64,000 nt of DNA from Pseudoalteromonas sp049257235 (GCF_049257235.1 NZ_JBMMUF010000005.1:186001-250000); one strand, 5' to 3'. Positions 36,138-45,210 are shown, counted from the first letter of the stretch. The notes: a model not told the origin generated them from the letters alone. Numbers and translations are program-made.

Positions 36138-37130
36138 ATGACATTGCGTATCGCTATCACTCCAGGTGAACCTGCTGGCGTAGGGCCAGATTTATTAATC
36201 GAGCTGGCTCAAAGTGGTTGGGATGCGCAATTAGTTGCCATCGCTGATGCAAAGTTACTGCAGCAGCGCGCAGCTAAGTTAGGTTTACCACTAAACTTAG
36301 TTACGTTTGACGACAGCCAGCCCGTGCAAGCAACCCCTGCCGGCACCTTGTTTTTACACCAAGTTGATTTAGCGGCAGAGGTCATCCCGGGTGAGCTGGA
36401 CGAGCAAAATGGCGAGTACGTTCTCGATACCCTTAGAATCGCCTGCGAAAAAAATATGGATGGTACCTTTGATGCAGTGGTTACAGGCCCAGTGCACAAA
36501 GGCATCATCAACAAAGCAGGGATTTCATTTAGTGGCCATACTGAGTATTTCGCCCAGCAATCAAATACCCCTGATGTGGTCATGCTTCTGGCAACACAAG
36601 GGTTGCGCGTGGCACTGGTCACTACACATATTCCCCTTGCCTACGTTGCTAAGGCGATTACGCCAGAACGACTAGAAAAAGTGATTGGTATTTTGGATCA
36701 CGACTTACGCACCAAGTTTGCCATTGAACAGCCGAGAATTTTAGTATGTGGTCTTAACCCTCATGCAGGAGAAGGTGGTCACCTTGGGCGCGAAGAAATC
36801 GATGTGATTGAACCAACTTTAGCGGCACTCAATGCTAAAGGCATGAATTTAGTGGGTCCGTTGCCTGCCGACACACTTTTCCAAGATAAATACCTCAATG
36901 AAGCCGATGCCGTGCTTGCAATGTATCACGATCAAGGTCTACCTGTGTTAAAATATAAGGGTTTTGGAAATTCAGTTAACATCACCCTTGGCCTGCCATT
37001 CATTCGAACTTCAGTGGATCATGGTACCGCACTCGATCTTGCGGCGAGCGGCCAAGCAGACGCTGGTAGTTTTAGAGTCGCCTTAAGCGAGGCTATAAAA
37101 CTGGCAAGCAAAAAAGCGCAGAGACAATGA
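36138..37130 (+). CDS. pdxA: 4-hydroxythreonine-4-phosphate dehydrogenase PdxA
   Basis: Enzyme of 330 residues in de novo vitamin B6 synthesis; it oxidises and decarboxylates 4-phosphohydroxy-L-threonine so that PdxJ can build pyridoxine phosphate. The conserved start ITPGEPAGVGPDL, the metal-site stretches around FSGHTEY, NPHAGEGG and AMYHDQGLPVLK are intact. It follows surA by 5 bp and overlaps ksgA by 4 bp (ATGA), so translation is probably coupled. Confidence 0.97.
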   Translation: MTLRIAITPGEPAGVGPDLLIELAQSGWDAQLVAIADAKLLQQRAAKLGLPLNLVTFDDSQPVQATPAGTLFLHQVDLAAEVIPGELDEQNGEYVLDTLRIACEKNMDGTFDAVVTGPVHKGIINKAGISFSGHTEYFAQQSNTPDVVMLLATQGLRVALVTTHIPLAYVAKAITPERLEKVIGILDHDLRTKFAIEQPRILVCGLNPHAGEGGHLGREEIDVIEPTLAALNAKGMNLVGPLPADTLFQDKYLNEADAVLAMYHDQGLPVLKYKGFGNSVNITLGLPFIRTSVDHGTALDLAASGQADAGSFRVALSEAIKLASKKAQRQ

Positions 37131-37933
37131 CAGATAAAGTACATTTAGGGCACCGTGCGCGTAAGCGTTTTGGGCAAAACTTCCTCAATGATGAAACCAT
37201 CATTGATAAAATCGTAACCGCTATCGCCCCGCGCGAGGGCGATAATCTCGTTGAGATTGGTCCAGGTCTCGGTGCTATCACCGAGCCAGTCACTGAGCTT
37301 ACCGACCACCTCACCGTGGTTGAGCTCGATAAAGACCTTGCCGAGCGCCTGATCCATCATCCGTTTATGGCACCAAAGTTAACGGTGCACCAAGGCGATG
37401 CGATGAAATTCGACTTCTCAAGCCTACTCAAAGGCGACAAGAAGTTAAAAATCTTTGGTAACCTGCCATACAATGTTTCAACTCCTTTGCTATTTCATTT
37501 GTTTGAATTTGTAGACGACGTGGAACACATGCACTTCATGCTGCAAAAGGAAGTGGTAAATCGTATGGTTGCATCTCCTGGGAGCAAAGCATTTGGCCGC
37601 TTGACGGTGATGACGCAATATTATTGCCATGCTATTCCGGTTATTGAAGTTCCTCCTACATGCTTCAAGCCCGCACCAAAAGTTGACTCAGCAGTTGTCC
37701 GCTTGGTGCCTAAGAGCCCTGAACAACGTACGGCGAAAAGTACCAAGCTTCTTAATACCGTGTGTTTAGAAGCCTTTAATCAACGCCGCAAAACATTACG
37801 CAATAGCTTGGCTAACTTGTTAGATGCTCAACAACTTGAAGCTCTGGGCATCGACCCAAGTATCCGAGCAGAAAGTTTAACGCTAAAACAGTTTATAGAT
37901 ATCGCGAATTGGTTATATGACAACAAGCAGTAG
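37127..37933 (+). CDS. rsmA: 16S rRNA (adenine1518/1519-N6)-dimethyltransferase KsgA
   Basis: Methyltransferase of 268 residues (ksgA/rsmA) that dimethylates A1518 and A1519 late in 30S assembly. The SAM site is VEIGPGLGAIT, preceded by KRFGQNFLND; motif IV is NLPYNVSTPL. The C-terminal domain has the usual NQRRKTLRNSL. The reading frame overlaps pdxA by 4 bp and apaG by 17 bp, a compact arrangement kept in E. coli. Loss of this gene gives kasugamycin resistance in E. coli, hence the older name. Confidence 0.97.
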   Translation: MTDKVHLGHRARKRFGQNFLNDETIIDKIVTAIAPREGDNLVEIGPGLGAITEPVTELTDHLTVVELDKDLAERLIHHPFMAPKLTVHQGDAMKFDFSSLLKGDKKLKIFGNLPYNVSTPLLFHLFEFVDDVEHMHFMLQKEVVNRMVASPGSKAFGRLTVMTQYYCHAIPVIEVPPTCFKPAPKVDSAVVRLVPKSPEQRTAKSTKLLNTVCLEAFNQRRKTLRNSLANLLDAQQLEALGIDPSIRAESLTLKQFIDIANWLYDNKQ

Positions 37934-38306
37934 TACAGATTCGGCTATCAAGGTAGCCGTTGAAACCTTTTATGTTGAAGGCCAATCAGAGCCTGAAAAA
38001 GATAAGTATGTGTTCGCCTACAACATTACTATCAAAAACCATAGCTTGAGCAGCGCAAAGTTGTTAAGCCGTTATTGGCTCATCACCGATGCAAATGGCA
38101 AGGAAGTAGAAGTTGAAGGTGAAGGTGTCGTCGGTGAACAACCAACAATAGGGCCCGGTGAAAGCTACAGTTACACCAGCGGTGCAGTTCTCGATACGCC
38201 AGTGGGCACGATGCAAGGCTACTATGTTATGCGCAGCGAATTTGGTAATGAGTTTCAAGCACCTATCAATGTCTTTAGGCTCAGCTGCCCAAATATTCTG
38301 CATTAA
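37917..38306 (+). CDS. apaG: ApaG domain protein
   Basis: Small cytoplasmic beta-sandwich protein of 129 residues (DUF525/ApaG). Conserved features are VETFYVEGQSEPEKDKYVFAY, the SRYWLITDANGKEVEVEGEGVVG strand-turn and the GTMQGYYVM stretch. In E. coli it is linked to Co2+ resistance and Mg2+ efflux, but its biochemical function is unclear. It overlaps the end of ksgA by 17 bp and precedes apaH by 3 bp. Confidence 0.95.
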   Translation: MTTSSSTDSAIKVAVETFYVEGQSEPEKDKYVFAYNITIKNHSLSSAKLLSRYWLITDANGKEVEVEGEGVVGEQPTIGPGESYSYTSGAVLDTPVGTMQGYYVMRSEFGNEFQAPINVFRLSCPNILH

Positions 38307-38309
38307 CCC

Positions 38310-39119
38310 ATGGCTCAGTATGCTATCGGCGACCTACAAGGTTGCTATCAAGAATTTGATGCGCTGCTAAGGCGCATCGACTTCAACCCTAGCCGCGATC
38401 ACTTGTATTGTGTTGGTGACATTGTTGCCAGAGGGCCTGACTCGCTATCTTGCCTGCGTCGCCTCTATGACATGCGCCATGCAGTCACGATTACTTTAGG
38501 CAATCATGATCTGCATTTGCTGGCCACTGCGCATCTGGGCAAAAAAGCAAATCCTAAAGATAAACTCGACACTCTTTTTAACGCCCCCGATCTTGCTCAG
38601 CTACTTTCTTTTTTGCAACAACAACCGCTCGCTGTTTGGCTAGAGCAAGACAATATGTTGCTCTGTCATGCTGGCCTATCGCCACAATGGAGTCTCCCTC
38701 AAGGTCTGAAATTCGCCCAGTTTGCACAACAATGCTATCAGGGCAGTGACGCCAAAGAGTATTTTGCCAATATGTACAACAATAGCCCTACACACTGGCA
38801 AGATTCATACAATGACCTAGAAAAGTTTATCTATACTATCAATAGCTTTACACGAATGCGCTTTGTTGATGCGCTTGGCCACTTGGATTTATCTCACAAG
38901 GGATCGCCGCAGCAAGGTTCGCCATTAATGCCGTGGTTTGAGCATCCAAATCGCACCAAGGACACGTTTGATATTGCGTTTGGCCACTGGGCTGCGCTTC
39001 AAGGAACGACAAACAAAAAAAATGTCCATGCGCTAGACACAGGATGTGTATGGGGCGGAGCTATGACTTGTATGGATATTAAAAATAGGAACAAAGTTGT
39101 AGAGAAAAGCCATCAGTAG
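38310..39119 (+). CDS. apaH: Symmetrical diadenosine tetraphosphatase ApaH
   Basis: Phosphoesterase of 269 residues that splits Ap4A into two ADP; in E. coli it also removes Np4 caps from RNA. The metal-binding blocks GDLQGC (residues 7-12), VGDIVARGPDS and LGNHDLH are intact, with LLCHAGLSP further on. Last gene of the lptD operon. No strong terminator follows; an AT-rich dyad lies at 39139-39165. Confidence 0.96.
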   Translation: MAQYAIGDLQGCYQEFDALLRRIDFNPSRDHLYCVGDIVARGPDSLSCLRRLYDMRHAVTITLGNHDLHLLATAHLGKKANPKDKLDTLFNAPDLAQLLSFLQQQPLAVWLEQDNMLLCHAGLSPQWSLPQGLKFAQFAQQCYQGSDAKEYFANMYNNSPTHWQDSYNDLEKFIYTINSFTRMRFVDALGHLDLSHKGSPQQGSPLMPWFEHPNRTKDTFDIAFGHWAALQGTTNKKNVHALDTGCVWGGAMTCMDIKNRNKVVEKSHQ

Positions 39120-39138
39120 TAATAAAGAGCTGCTAAAG

Positions 39139-39165
39139 TTGATAAAAATTGTTACATTTTATCAA
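39139..39165. repeat. AT-rich inverted repeat between apaH and the chemoreceptor gene
   Basis: TTGATAAAA (39139-39147) and TTTTATCAA (39157-39165) are perfect 9-bp arms around 9 bp. It could be an operator or a weak end signal for apaH; there is no T tract. It sits just upstream of the sigma-28 promoter. Confidence 0.5.
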
Positions 39166-39173
39166 TAGGTCAC

Positions 39174-39200
39174 TAAACTTCTTCGCGCCTTGGTCGATAA
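39174..39200 (+). promoter_or_regulatory. Sigma-28 (FliA) promoter of the chemoreceptor gene
   Basis: TAAACTTC-N11-GTCGATAA matches the FliA consensus TAAAGTTT-N11-GCCGATAA at 13 of 16 positions with exact spacing. It lies 33 bp ahead of the receptor ATG. This places the receptor in the late flagellar/chemotaxis regulon. Confidence 0.82.
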
Positions 39201-39232
39201 GTTATTGTAATTATAAGTAGTTAGGAACTTCT

Positions 39233-41248
39233 ATGAAGCTTACTGTACGTCAACGTATTTGGGGTGGATTCATTTGTATCACCCTCCTCTTGCTCATCAT
39301 TGGTGGCAATTCACTCCTGCGAATCGCAAATATTGATAACTCGACACAAAGCGTTACCCAGCTTTCATTGCCAGCATTAGATAAAAGTTCAGAGCTTCAA
39401 GTAGAATTTACCTTAATGAGTAAATCTGCCTTAGGCGCATTCTACAGTGACAATAAAGCGGAGCTCGAAGCTCTGAAGAGCGCATATGTAGAGCAGCAAA
39501 ACAAGTTCAGTAAATCGATGTCTGCACTAAAGGATGTCGTCAGCAATGAACCAGAACTTGCGAAGCAGGCCGATGTAGTGCAAAGCGAATATGAAGAGTT
39601 TGAACCACAAGTCGGCCAATTATTCGAAAATAAACAGCGCGCTTTGAGTTTACGCTCAACCCTCAGCGAGCAATTCGACACGATAGATTTGAACGTAGAA
39701 GATGCAATTTCAGTAACGCTCGATATCTCAGACCTAGATGGTTTAGAAGATGATGACTCGCGCGCTTATCAGGCCGTATTGCAGCTTGAAAATACCCTTA
39801 CTTCAATTGCAACCACCAGCAGTGACCTGTTAAACGTAAATTCCTCTCAAACACTTGAGATCATCAAGAACGACCAGCTTTTCTATTTAGGCGAGTTGGA
39901 GCGTTCCATGGAACTCATTTCCCCTGCGGTGCAAAGCAAAGATGATGAATTACTGTCTAATTTAAACGATTACGTTGCGAGTATTTCCAAGAATGTGAAA
40001 GGCTCACAATCTCTTGCAAATAACCAAGCAAGCTTGCTCAACACCCTAGCGCAAACTAAAGAGAATTTAGCGAAAGCTGAACAAATTAATGCGCAAGCAA
40101 TCGAGTCATTAACCAAATTAGTTTCACAAGTAAACGAACTTGCTTTCACGCAACAGCAGGCGGTGCGTAATGACGTTGATAAAGCGAACTTATGGACTTG
40201 GCTTGGCATGATAGTGGCGACTATTATCGCCGTGATTGTGGCCTTGTTTACCGTAAACCGAATCACCAAGCCATTGAGTGAAGTCAATCAGATATTAAAC
40301 ATTGTTGCATCTGGCGATATGACCCAGCGTCTAGACGACAGCGCTCACGATGAATTTGGTGAGCTTGCGAAAAGTTGTAATACTGTAATCGATAGCCTTC
40401 GCTCTCTTATTCAGGGCATTATCTCTCGCTCTACACAGCTAGCCGCTGCTTCGGAGCAAACATCGACGATTACCACTGAGTCTAGCCAAGCTATCCAGTC
40501 GCAGCGTGCACAAGTAGAGCAAGCAGCAACAGCAACGACAGAAATGAGCAGCACATCGCAAGCAGTGAATGACAGTGCGCAACTGGCATTGAGTGAGATT
40601 AAAAATGCTGACAGCGAAGCGAACCGTGTTAAAGGCATTTCAAACCAGAACAAGGCAACCATTGAACAGCTTGCAGTAGAAGTAGACAATGCCTCTCAAG
40701 TAATTAACCAGCTACACCAAGACAGTGCGTCAATTGGTGGCATCCTTGATGTGATCCGAGGCATTGCAGAGCAAACTAACTTACTTGCGCTTAATGCGGC
40801 GATTGAGGCAGCACGTGCGGGCGAGCAAGGCCGTGGCTTCGCGGTCGTAGCCGATGAAGTCCGTTCACTTGCAAGTAAGACTCAAGAGTCGACTCAAGAA
40901 ATCCAAAACATGATTGCATCGCTACAAAATGGTGCTCAGGCAGCGGTAGAAGCGATGTCAAAAGGTCGTCAGCAGGCGGAGTCATGTGTTGAGCAAACAG
41001 AGCACGCCAGCGCGGCCCTTGACTCAATTACTGGAGCCGTTGCGGCAGCCCACGACGTGAGTGAGCAAATATCCTCAGCAGCGATGGAGCAGCATCAAGT
41101 GTCACAAGAAATCAGTGAGCGCTTAGAGCAAATCGTAGCGATCGCCGAGCAGACGGCGGAAGGTGCGAATCAAACCTCTGAATCAAGTTCTGAGGTGGCG
41201 AAGCTAGCCGAAGAATTGCGTTTATCTGTTGATAGATTTAGAGTTTAA
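39233..41248 (+). CDS. Methyl-accepting chemotaxis protein
   Basis: Transmembrane chemoreceptor of 671 residues. TM1 at about 10-32, a long helical periplasmic sensor (about 33-315), TM2 at about 322-342 (WLGMIVATIIAVIVALF), a HAMP domain (about 343-395) and the cytoplasmic signalling coiled coil. The CheA/CheW-contact hairpin tip is intact near residue 515 (IAEQTNLLALNAAIEAARAG, then QGRGFAVVADEVR). No CheR-tethering pentapeptide is present at the C-terminus. The ligand is unknown. Expression is probably by sigma-28; a strong terminator follows. Confidence 0.93.
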   Translation: MKLTVRQRIWGGFICITLLLLIIGGNSLLRIANIDNSTQSVTQLSLPALDKSSELQVEFTLMSKSALGAFYSDNKAELEALKSAYVEQQNKFSKSMSALKDVVSNEPELAKQADVVQSEYEEFEPQVGQLFENKQRALSLRSTLSEQFDTIDLNVEDAISVTLDISDLDGLEDDDSRAYQAVLQLENTLTSIATTSSDLLNVNSSQTLEIIKNDQLFYLGELERSMELISPAVQSKDDELLSNLNDYVASISKNVKGSQSLANNQASLLNTLAQTKENLAKAEQINAQAIESLTKLVSQVNELAFTQQQAVRNDVDKANLWTWLGMIVATIIAVIVALFTVNRITKPLSEVNQILNIVASGDMTQRLDDSAHDEFGELAKSCNTVIDSLRSLIQGIISRSTQLAAASEQTSTITTESSQAIQSQRAQVEQAATATTEMSSTSQAVNDSAQLALSEIKNADSEANRVKGISNQNKATIEQLAVEVDNASQVINQLHQDSASIGGILDVIRGIAEQTNLLALNAAIEAARAGEQGRGFAVVADEVRSLASKTQESTQEIQNMIASLQNGAQAAVEAMSKGRQQAESCVEQTEHASAALDSITGAVAAAHDVSEQISSAAMEQHQVSQEISERLEQIVAIAEQTAEGANQTSESSSEVAKLAEELRLSVDRFRV

Positions 41249-41257
41249 AAGTACAAC

Positions 41258-41283
41258 AAAGGCCGCGTTAAGCGGCCTTTTTT
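41258..41283 (+). terminator. Rho-independent terminator after the chemoreceptor gene
   Basis: GGCCGC/GCGGCC stem with a 5-nt loop, A's before and TTTTTT after, about 10 bases past the stop. Confidence 0.9.
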
Positions 41284-41295
41284 ATGGCTGTTTCA

Positions 41296-42327
41296 TTATA
41301 AAAGGTGACTATGGCCACTTTGGACGATTTTGACTTTCTGCCTAATGTCACTGCGCAACAGAAAAGCACACTGACCCCGTGAACTTAATTGGGTAATGTC
41401 ATACTCCCCTTGCTCATTCATAGGTATATCAATCACTGCATAATTACACCGTAACTGCGCTTTGCTAAGGGGTGCTTGAGTGGAGATCACCGTACGCTCT
41501 CGACTCATAGCCACAAGGCGAGCTTCAGATGGCGCCATTGTATACTGATAGGTAATGTGCGAATGTTGCTCCAAGGTGCTAACCACTTGTGCCATCGCCT
41601 CTTTTACTACCGCAGCATCCATATTTACGTCCACTAAAGAGCGATAGGCATCGATGGCCCCCAGCGCATTGGCATACTCGTGGGTATACATAAACCAACT
41701 CACGGTATTTTGCAGTAAATCAATTCGAAACTCTGTCGGTAACTTCTTTTGTAACGCAAACGCGCTGAGTAAATGATGCTGGTATTGCTGCCAATCTTGT
41801 TTGAAAAAATAGTACTGGCTGTTATACCAATGGCTTAAGGCTTGCTCGGTATTGTTCTTGGTGTATTCACGCAGCTCTGCAAGTTTCTGCTGTGCGCTAT
41901 CCATGTCTTTGCGTGTTATTGCGTCACTGAACTCGTGTGCTAAGCGCATAAAGCCACGCTTTATGGTGTCATTATCAAAACCATTGAACAGCTTTTCCAT
42001 AAACACGATGTCATTCTTAGCGCTGGGCACGGGCTTATTGTCGATGTAGGCTGGTTCATACTCTCGGGCTTGCAATAAACGCGCAAGATAATCGCTATCA
42101 AACACCACATCTGAGTGCGACAGCACTTCTATCTGTTCGATCTTGCCCTGCGTATTTACAACATAAGACACATTAGCCCAACTTTCTTGTCGTGAACCAT
42201 CGGTTGTATCGCTTGGCTTTATTGGCCAGCTGCGCGCCAGCTTGGTATCGACTACCTCTAACGCAAAGCTTGGTGTTGTATATATGACCAGCGCAGCTAA
42301 CACCCTAATGATGCAGTTTTTTATCAT
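41296..42327 (-). CDS. Exported protein with a TonB-C-like domain and helical repeats
   Basis: Exported protein of 343 residues with a signal peptide (about 1-22, ending PSFA). Residues 30-110 resemble a TonB C-terminal fold (WANVSYVVNTQGKIEQIEVL, then YLARLLQAREYEPAYIDNKP), but no transmembrane helix or Pro-rich spacer is present, so it is not an energy transducer by itself. The middle (about 115-260) is helical and TPR-like. The last part has two cysteines (LRCNYAV, RGQCAFL) that could form a disulfide. Function unknown. Monocistronic and divergent from the amidohydrolase gene. Confidence 0.68.
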   Translation of the reverse strand: MIKNCIIRVLAALVIYTTPSFALEVVDTKLARSWPIKPSDTTDGSRQESWANVSYVVNTQGKIEQIEVLSHSDVVFDSDYLARLLQAREYEPAYIDNKPVPSAKNDIVFMEKLFNGFDNDTIKRGFMRLAHEFSDAITRKDMDSAQQKLAELREYTKNNTEQALSHWYNSQYYFFKQDWQQYQHHLLSAFALQKKLPTEFRIDLLQNTVSWFMYTHEYANALGAIDAYRSLVDVNMDAAVVKEAMAQVVSTLEQHSHITYQYTMAPSEARLVAMSRERTVISTQAPLSKAQLRCNYAVIDIPMNEQGEYDITQLSSRGQCAFLLRSDIRQKVKIVQSGHSHLL

Positions 42328-42425
42328 GTAACTTAACCTCTATCCTTGTTCCCTGTCCCAACTTATTTGTCCATTAGCCTTTATATTTGCTACTCTCATT
42401 GAAGCTTGATCAAAAGGATAACAAT

Positions 42426-44093
42426 ATGAAAAACAAGCTTTTGGCTTTTATTATGGCGGCCGCCATCACGCCTTTATCAACGTTGGCCAATACCACAGTG
42501 GTGCATAATATAAAGGGGTACACACCAACGCACAATGGTAATGTCAGTAAATTTTCGGCTCTGGCATTTAAAGATGGTCGCGTTGTTAACCTCGGCGCCA
42601 ATGACATTGTTGCAAGCTATCCAGATGCCACTGTGATTGATGGCCAAGGCAAAGTCATGCTGCCAGGACTAATTGATGCTCATGGCCACATCATTGGCCT
42701 TGGTCAAAATCTCATGCGTTTAGATTTACGTGACACCTCATCAGTTGAAGAAATCGGTGAAAAGCTCAAAGCGTTTGCTGCGCAGTCAGAGCAACAATGG
42801 ATTATTGGTCGGGGCTGGAACCAAGAAAATTGGCCTGTAAAAGAATTTGCTACCGCAAAAGACCTTGATAAATACGTCAGCGATAGACCTGTTGTGCTCT
42901 CGCGCATCGATGGTCACGCCATTTGGGTGAATACTAAGGCTATGGAATTAGCTGGGTTTAAAGCACAAGTAATGAGCCCTGAAGGCGGTGAAATCATTTA
43001 TGACGAACAAGGCCAACCAAGCGGCGTCTTTATTGATAAAGCAGAGCAGCTCATCACTAACTCTATCCCTAAATCTTCACAAAAGGAGCTGTCACTCGCT
43101 TTAGACAAAGCAGGTGAGCACTTACTCAGTTTGGGGATCACAGGTGCCCACGATGCAGGCATTGACTTCGATACATGGCACGTTTACAAACAGCGCGCCG
43201 AGCAAGGTAGCTTACCTGTGCGCATTTACGCGATGCTGAGTGCCGCAGACCCACAGCTCGAAACTATGCTCAAAGCAGGAAAGGTACTCGACAAGCAAGA
43301 TATGCTGTCTATTCGCAGCGTGAAAGTATATGCCGACGGTGCATTAGGTTCTCGTGGCGCAGCCCTGCTCGAAGATTACGCAGACAGAAAAGGTCACCGC
43401 GGCTTAATGCTAGAGACTCAGGAGCAACTGCAGGAAATATTTAAATTGTGCTTTAAGCATGGCTTTTCTGCACATACTCACGCCATTGGTGATAGAGCTA
43501 ATCGTGAAGTGCTTGATGCATATGAGAGTGTATTCAAAAGCACAGGCGGTAAACTGCTACGCAACCGCATAGAGCATGCGCAAATCGTAGAACCGTCGGA
43601 TATTACACGCTTTAAAGAGCTGAAAATCATACCTTCAATGCAACCTGTGCACGCCACATCAGACATGCACATGGCAACGCAACGCCTTGACGAAAAACAA
43701 CTTGAAGGAGCTTATGCATGGCAAACGTTCTTACAGCAGAGGTCAAAAGTAGCTGCAGGTTCAGATTTCCCTGTTGAACTGGCTAATCCGTTTCATGGTC
43801 TGTACAGCGCTATCACTCGACAAGATCATCGAGGACAACCAGAGGCCGGCTGGCGCCCACAAGAGCTACTCACGCGTGAGCAAGCACTGCATGCGTTTAC
43901 TCTTGATGCAGCCTACAGCGCACACCAAGAATTCAAATTGGGCAGCTTAGAAAAAGGTAAGTGGGCAGACTTCATTCTTATCGATACGGATGTCATGAGT
44001 GCACCTGTACAAAAAGTATGGCAAACCCAAGTGCTTCAAACCTGGCTAGCGGGCGAAAAACGTTATGAGCGCGAAGAATCCTCGCGCGAATGA
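42426..44093 (+). CDS. Exported amidohydrolase (YtcJ/Amidohydro_3 family)
   Basis: Metal-dependent hydrolase of 555 residues with a signal peptide (about 1-21). The HxH metal pair is in LIDAHGHIIGLG near residue 85. Later ligand regions are HTHAIGDRAN near 350 and AAGSDFPVELANPF near 445, the layout of the Amidohydro_3 group (N-substituted formamide deformylase-like). The substrate is not known; periplasmic members are frequent in marine bacteria. The start at 42426 follows AAAGGA and opens the signal peptide; an in-frame ATG at 42387 does not. The 3' end overlaps the convergent YgjV-like gene by 31 bp. Confidence 0.88.
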   Translation: MKNKLLAFIMAAAITPLSTLANTTVVHNIKGYTPTHNGNVSKFSALAFKDGRVVNLGANDIVASYPDATVIDGQGKVMLPGLIDAHGHIIGLGQNLMRLDLRDTSSVEEIGEKLKAFAAQSEQQWIIGRGWNQENWPVKEFATAKDLDKYVSDRPVVLSRIDGHAIWVNTKAMELAGFKAQVMSPEGGEIIYDEQGQPSGVFIDKAEQLITNSIPKSSQKELSLALDKAGEHLLSLGITGAHDAGIDFDTWHVYKQRAEQGSLPVRIYAMLSAADPQLETMLKAGKVLDKQDMLSIRSVKVYADGALGSRGAALLEDYADRKGHRGLMLETQEQLQEIFKLCFKHGFSAHTHAIGDRANREVLDAYESVFKSTGGKLLRNRIEHAQIVEPSDITRFKELKIIPSMQPVHATSDMHMATQRLDEKQLEGAYAWQTFLQQRSKVAAGSDFPVELANPFHGLYSAITRQDHRGQPEAGWRPQELLTREQALHAFTLDAAYSAHQEFKLGSLEKGKWADFILIDTDVMSAPVQKVWQTQVLQTWLAGEKRYEREESSRE

Positions 44094-44296
44094 CGCAGTT
44101 TATGTAGGTGATACATGTTAACCAATGCTAATAACGCATTGGTTAACGCTACAGGCCAAGCCTCTATCGCTGCGCCATACATGGTAAAGGCGATGCAGCC
44201 CAGCAAGTTAAACCAGCGCAACTTATACACATCACTCATCGTTAAAGAGACAACCAGTAGAGCTGAGGCTAGGTAGCCTAAATATTCCCATCCCAT
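44063..44296 (-). CDS. Small YgjV-like inner membrane protein
   Basis: Protein of 77 residues with three hydrophobic stretches (about 5-20, 27-45 and 48-62). The pattern LGYLASALLVVSLTMSDVYKLRWFN, then LLGCIAFTMYGA and ALTNALLALVNMYHL, matches the YgjV/Imp family of short membrane proteins of unknown function. AGGAGAG stands six bases ahead of the ATG. Its 3' end overlaps the end of the amidohydrolase gene by 31 bp on the opposite strand. Confidence 0.7.
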   Translation of the reverse strand: MGWEYLGYLASALLVVSLTMSDVYKLRWFNLLGCIAFTMYGAAIEAWPVALTNALLALVNMYHLHKLRHSREDSSRS

Positions 44297-44391
44297 TTGT
44301 TCTCTCCTACTCTTTCAGTTAGCATTGATGTGCTGTACGCCTTAACGGGTTATACTCTGTTGTTAGGGCGCTGTAGCCAAATAATAAAAAA

Positions 44392-44481
44392 GCCAATTCG
44401 CACCACAAGGCAATAAACCGAGACAATAAACACGGGAAAGTTCAATCTTATCCAAAGCCTAGTAGGATTGTGCGAATTGGC
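44392..44481. repeat. Spaced perfect inverted repeat upstream of the Crp/Fnr-type gene
   Basis: GCCAATTCGCAC (44392-44403) and GTGCGAATTGGC (44470-44481) are perfect 12-bp arms 66 bp apart. A smaller CGCTAG/CTAGCG hairpin follows (44491-44511). Together they occupy the space just ahead of the regulator gene, so looping operators or a small repeat element are both possible. Confidence 0.6.
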
Positions 44482-44559
44482 ATAAAAACACGCTAGAATT
44501 TTATGCTAGCGCTTATGTGCTTGTAACTTAAAGGACAATTGTCCCAGCAGGGTTTGACA

Positions 44560-45210
44560 ATGTTTCAGTATCATTTTTCCACCGACTTGGTTGAGCAACT
44601 TCTCCAGTTCGCTGGTAGCGATTACCAACAACAAAGAAAAGAAGTGCTTTTGCACCAAGATCAGCCACTACAAAAACTTGTGCTCGTACGCAGTGGAACA
44701 GTGTCTTTCAGTTACGATGTTGGTAATGGCCGCAGACTATTGCTTGGCCAACTCGATTGTAATAACACCCTAATAGGCGAAATTGAGGCACTGAACAACC
44801 AGCCTTGTATTTATACAGTGACCTGTTTCAGCGATGTAAGTTACAACCTCATTGAACTTAAACATTGGCGTCAGGTGCTGCTGGAGAACCCTCAATTGAG
44901 CTTGTACACAGCGCAAACAATTGCGGCCAAGTTCCAAGAAAATCAAAAGGTCAATTTGGATAAACTGCTACTACCGCTTAGTTACAACATCGCCAAAGAC
45001 TGTTTAATGCGCGCCCAAAATACGAATCCTACTCTACTTCGCGCTTACCCGACTGTCAGTGCTGAGGCTGAGCGCTTTGCTACCACTGAGCGCGCCTATC
45101 GCAGAGTCGTCACAGAATTAGTCGATAAAGGGTTTATCGTGCGCTCCAAAGATGGTTTGCAAACCGTTAATGAAGATGCATTGAGCGAGTTTGTTGAAAG
45201 TTTCACATAA
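44560..45210 (+). CDS. Crp/Fnr-type transcriptional regulator
   Basis: Protein of 216 residues with an N-terminal cyclic-nucleotide-binding-type beta-roll (about 15-125; LVLVRSGTVSFSY and IGEIEALNNQP) and a C-terminal winged helix (about 140-210; TTERAYRRVVTELVDKGFIVRSK is the recognition helix region). It lacks the FNR cysteine cluster. The roll resembles the YeiL-type group more than CRP; the effector is unknown. The ATG at 44560 is preferred (AGGG ahead); a TTG at 44539 is possible. An inverted repeat lies upstream and a strong terminator follows. Confidence 0.85.
   Translation: MFQYHFSTDLVEQLLQFAGSDYQQQRKEVLLHQDQPLQKLVLVRSGTVSFSYDVGNGRRLLLGQLDCNNTLIGEIEALNNQPCIYTVTCFSDVSYNLIELKHWRQVLLENPQLSLYTAQTIAAKFQENQKVNLDKLLLPLSYNIAKDCLMRAQNTNPTLLRAYPTVSAEAERFATTERAYRRVVTELVDKGFIVRSKDGLQTVNEDALSEFVESFT

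Noticed and set aside
36209..36622. 137-codon frame opposite pdxA
   Set aside because: Shadow of pdxA, which is intact on the other strand.
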